From Chitinophagaceae bacterium (GTDB lineage Bacteria > Bacteroidota > Bacteroidia > Chitinophagales > Chitinophagaceae), in NCBI GenBank assembly GCA_016708765.1, contig JADJFD010000001.1, positions 496,001 through 560,000 on the forward strand: a stretch of 64,000 nucleotides of DNA, written 5' to 3'. Below are positions 61,219 to 64,000 of this stretch, piece by piece. Below the pieces are notes generated by a model. It saw only the letters and a program-made list of their open reading frames with translations, did no database searches and was not told where the DNA came from. A program made the position numbers and the translations under genes. Positions within the stretch are counted from its first letter, which is position 1, and every line of letters begins with the position of its first letter.

Positions 61219-63166
61219 ATGTTAGCAGGATTTCAAAATATAACGTTTGAATTTGGGGCAAGAGCCATTGTAGAAGAAGCAACTTGGCATATTCAGCCAG
61301 GTGAACGGATTGGACTGATTGGATATAATGGAACAGGCAAGTCTACATTGCTGAAATTATTAGTTGGAGAATATCTTCCATCAGCCGGTACGGTAGAAAG
61401 AAGCCGCACAACATCTATTGGCTATTTACACCAAGATCTTTTAAGTTTTGATACGAATGACTCAATAATACAGGTAGCACTTGGTGCTTTTGAAAAAATA
61501 TTGCAATTAGAAAAAGAAATTGAAGATCTCGGCATCGAATTAGAGAAAACAGGTGATGAGAAAACCTTGCATGAATACAGTGACAAATTGCATGAAATGG
61601 ACACACTGGATGGATATAACATTCATCATAAAACAGAAGAGGTATTACAAGGATTAGGGTTTTCTAACGCAGATTTACACAGACCCTATAAAGAGTTTAG
61701 TGGTGGATGGAGAATGAGAGTACTATTGGCGAAAATGATTTTGCAACAGCCAGATTTACTACTGATGGATGAACCTACCAATCACCTTGACCTTCCTTCC
61801 ATTGAATGGCTGGAAAAATATTTATTGCATTATCAAGGTTCAGTAGTAATTGTGAGCCATGATAAATATTTTTTGAACAGAATGGTGACAAAGATTGTGG
61901 AAGTATATCAACAACAATTACATATTTACAATGGCAATTATGATTATTATGAAGCTGAGAAAACCATCCGAGTAGAGATGCAGCAAAAGGCCTACGAAAA
62001 TCAACAGGATTATATTCGCCAGAATGAAAGGCTGGTGGAACGGTTCAGGGCAAAGGCCAGTAAAGCTGCGATGGCGCAGAGTATTATGAAGAAGCTTGAT
62101 AAATTGGATAGAATTGAAGAAGCGGAAATTGAAAGACCGAATATCAGAATCAATTTCAGAGTAGATAAAACTCCGGGCCGTGTGCTAGTAGAGCTTAAAA
62201 ATGTTTCTAAAGCATTTGGCGAAAATGTAATCTTTGAAAACTCTACTATTGAGATTGATCGGGGCGATAAAATTGCTTTGATTGGAGCTAACGGAAAAGG
62301 AAAATCAACATTATTGAGAATTATTGCAGGCGTTGAAAACTTCTCCGAAGGAGAAAGAAAATGGGGACATAATGTAGAAGAGAGTTTCTATGCCCAGCAT
62401 CAGTTGGAAGCATTGAATGTTGATAATACCATTCTGGATGAAATGAAGGAATGTGGCAGCCAAATGAATGACCTTGAGTTAAGAGGTTTATTAGGTTGTT
62501 TTCTATTCAGCGGAGATGATTCAGATAAAAAAATAAAAATATTAAGTGGGGGCGAAAAAGCCAGAGTAGCTTTAGCAAAAGTGATTGTAAGCAAAGCCAA
62601 TTTTTTGATGTTGGATGAGCCTACGAACCACCTTGATATGCATAGTTGTGATTTGCTGATCGACTCATTAAAAAAATATGAAGGCAGCATGATACTTGTT
62701 AGTCATGACCGTTATTTTGTTTCAAAAACTGCAAACAAGATTTGGGAGATCGTTGATCATGAAATAAAAGAATTCAAAGGCGGCTATGAGGAGTGGGTAA
62801 AGTGGAAAGAAAGAATGGCAATGCAGAAAAAGGAAAAAGAGGGTGAAAAAAAGTGAAGTAACACCTAAAAAAGTGGAAGCTCCTATTCCTGTTCAAAAGC
62901 CTGTTCACACTGCAATAGATAAAGAAGCAAAAAAGGAATTACAAAAAGTGCAGAAACAGTTTCAGCAACTTGAAGAGAAAATTGCACAGCTAAACAAGAA
63001 AAAAACGGAATTAGAATCTTCACTTACCGATCCGGCGATCTATTCAGATAGATCAAAATTTTTCGAGGCAGAAAACGCCTATAAAAAATCAGGAAATGAA
63101 TTGGAGCAACTCAATGCTGAATACGAAATAGTGTTTGAGAAAATAATGGAGTTGGAAAAAAAATAA
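61219..63166 (+). CDS. ABC-F ATPase with C-terminal coiled coil, frame broken before the last domain
   Basis: An ABC-F protein of the Uup type. Two nucleotide-binding domains: GYNGTGKST near 35 and LLMDEPTNHLD near 186 (first); GANGKGKST near 355 and LMLDEPTNHLD near 462 (second). The first frame ends GEKK at 62856; a following +1 frame gives the coiled-coil C-terminal domain (EAKKELQKVQKQFQQLEEKI). Joining them needs one A removed from, or two added to, the A7 run 62846-62852, giving about 648 residues, a usual Uup length. Many ABC-F proteins have this domain, which contacts DNA or the ribosome. ABC-F proteins act on stalled ribosomes; the specific role here is unknown. Confidence 0.5.
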
Positions 63167-63257
63167 AAGATTTCAACATAGGTTTCACAGGTTTCATCGA
63201 AAAAAATTGCATACTAAAACTAAAGAACTAACTTGCTTTTCTAAAAATTTTTAAAAA

Positions 63258-63743
63258 ATGAAAAAAATCTCAATTTCAATTGCTATGATGGCTTTCTTTA
63301 CGTTGGCCATAGCCTTTACTTCGTGCAAATCAAAAGTAAGTGATGCCGACGTAAAAACTGCTGTGGAAACGGCTTTAAAAGCTGATCCAATGGCTGTTAA
63401 CACAATGGTTTCTGTAGAAAAAGGCGTTGCCACCATTTCTGGAGAATGTAAGGATGATGCATGTAAAACGCATTGTGCGGATCTTGTAAAAGGCATAAAA
63501 GGCGTAAAAGAAGTAGTTAATAATTGTACAGTAACTCCACCAGTTGTTAATTCTACCGATGATGCACTTACAATGGGATTGACTGATGCTTTGAAAGATA
63601 ACCCGGGAGTAACTGGCTCAGTGGATATGGGCAAAATTGTACTCAAAGGCGAAATTGCAAAAGCAAAATGGGCTGCTCTAAAACAAATGCTGGACAAACT
63701 AACTCCAAAAGGATATAATCTTGATGGATTAACTATTAAATAA
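63258..63743 (+). CDS. exported BON-domain protein
   Basis: A 161-residue protein. The signal peptide ends in a lipobox-like AFTSCKS, Cys near 23, so it is a lipoprotein. Two BON-like domains follow (about 28-92 and 97-160; VKTAVETALKADP then VSVEKGVATISGEC, and DALTMGLTDALKDNP then VDMGKIVLKGEI). BON domains bind phospholipids at the outer membrane. It is followed 17 bp later by a second protein of similar kind. Confidence 0.5.
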   Translation: MKKISISIAMMAFFTLAIAFTSCKSKVSDADVKTAVETALKADPMAVNTMVSVEKGVATISGECKDDACKTHCADLVKGIKGVKEVVNNCTVTPPVVNSTDDALTMGLTDALKDNPGVTGSVDMGKIVLKGEIAKAKWAALKQMLDKLTPKGYNLDGLTIK

Positions 63744-63760
63744 GACTAAATCAAAAACTA

Positions 63761-64000
63761 ATGGTACTACAAAATAAATACAACGAACTTGTTACTGCTG
63801 CTACGAATAGTGCTGTAGCTAATTTGCAAGTAAGAGAACAAGAAGGCATTTTATATATTGACGGCGAAGCTCCAACAGGTGCTGTAAAGGATATGCTTTG
63901 GTCTGTATATGATAAAATAGATCCAAATTTCTTATCTGGTGATCTTGTAATGAATATCAATGTTATTGCAACTGCCCCTGTTACTAAAGCAAAAGTAACT
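63761..64000 (+). CDS. BON/LysM-type protein, 3' end beyond the window
   Basis: The first 80 codons of a frame still open at the window edge. The N-terminus MVLQNKYNELVTAATNSAVA, LQVREQEGILYIDGEAPT and KIDPNFLSGDLVMNINV resemble the BON-like domain of Bacteroidota proteins that end in a LysM peptidoglycan-binding domain; the LysM part would lie outside. It follows the BON lipoprotein by 17 bp, likely an operon. Confidence 0.5.
   Translation, partial: MVLQNKYNELVTAATNSAVANLQVREQEGILYIDGEAPTGAVKDMLWSVYDKIDPNFLSGDLVMNINVIATAPVTKAKVT

Noticed and set aside
62846..62852. Programmed -1 frameshift at A AAA AAG
   Set aside because: The -1 frame meets a stop after a few codons; the real domain lies in +1.
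62843..63166. Separate coiled-coil gene after the ABC-F gene
   Set aside because: Domain is the usual C-terminal part of Uup-type ABC-F; an indel explains the split.

Overview
The window looks like chromosomal DNA of a Bacteroidota bacterium, most likely of the Chitinophagaceae (order Chitinophagales). The evidence is low GC, secreted proteins with C-terminal type IX secretion (T9SS) sorting domains, a SecD-SecF fusion, NusB of about 308 residues, a bifunctional-nuclease/UVR protein, DUF2851, DUF1573 and DUF4412 proteins, and promoters of the Bacteroidota type (TTG, about 20 nt, TAnnTTTG). The genus is inference. I see no rRNA, tRNA, CRISPR array, phage or insertion sequence. Most of the window is ordinary housekeeping sequence.

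Layout. 0-6.3 kb: tilS (cut by the window edge) with a TPR gene, then etfB-etfA, a DUF4412 protein, a BFN-UVR protein, ispE and a VOC enzyme. 6.5-25.9 kb: rocD, then a long minus-strand stretch with two T9SS cargo proteins, an APC permease, groES-groEL and an oversized ORF joining a secreted metalloprotease to an ABC-F ATPase. 26-34.6 kb: nusB, a DUF1573 lipoprotein, yajC, coaE and secDF on the plus strand, with an aminotransferase and a broken serine hydrolase on the minus strand. 34.8-37.7 kb: a phosphodiester glycosidase, a heptanucleotide tandem repeat, lipA and an envelope protein. 38.3-43.3 kb: a compact minus-strand run DUF2520, ferredoxin, iscX, kdsC, ubiA, maf, DUF2851. 43.4-53 kb: hydrolases, topA, a hicAB toxin-antitoxin module between two copies of a methyltransferase 5' end, a SirB1-like protein, an oxidoreductase, csaA and ogt. 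53-64 kb: cdd, lepB, a response regulator, pdhB, a phosphoesterase, GNAT, a DUF3347 protein, a second ABC-F gene, and BON and LysM-type proteins.

The main result is about reading frames. Seven genes (groEL, nusB, the serine hydrolase, a YcxB-like gene, csaA, a DUF3347 gene and the C-terminus of the second ABC-F gene) carry single-base indels, nearly all in short homopolymers. Repairing them gives proteins of normal family length. Because groEL and nusB are core genes, sequencing or assembly error is the best explanation. The metalloprotease/ABC-F chimera is different: it removes both the end of the sorting domain and the ABC-F start, and needs read-level checking.

The most interesting biological signals are the hicAB module flanked by about 40-bp direct repeats of the next gene's start, a family of GAAC-AGA-GTTC palindromes inside the DUF2851 gene and at the kdsC stop codon, a 13-copy 7-bp repeat that supplies the lipA stop codon, and an NtrC-like regulator without GAFTGA or a DNA-binding domain. 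I did not find a clearly new multi-gene system.
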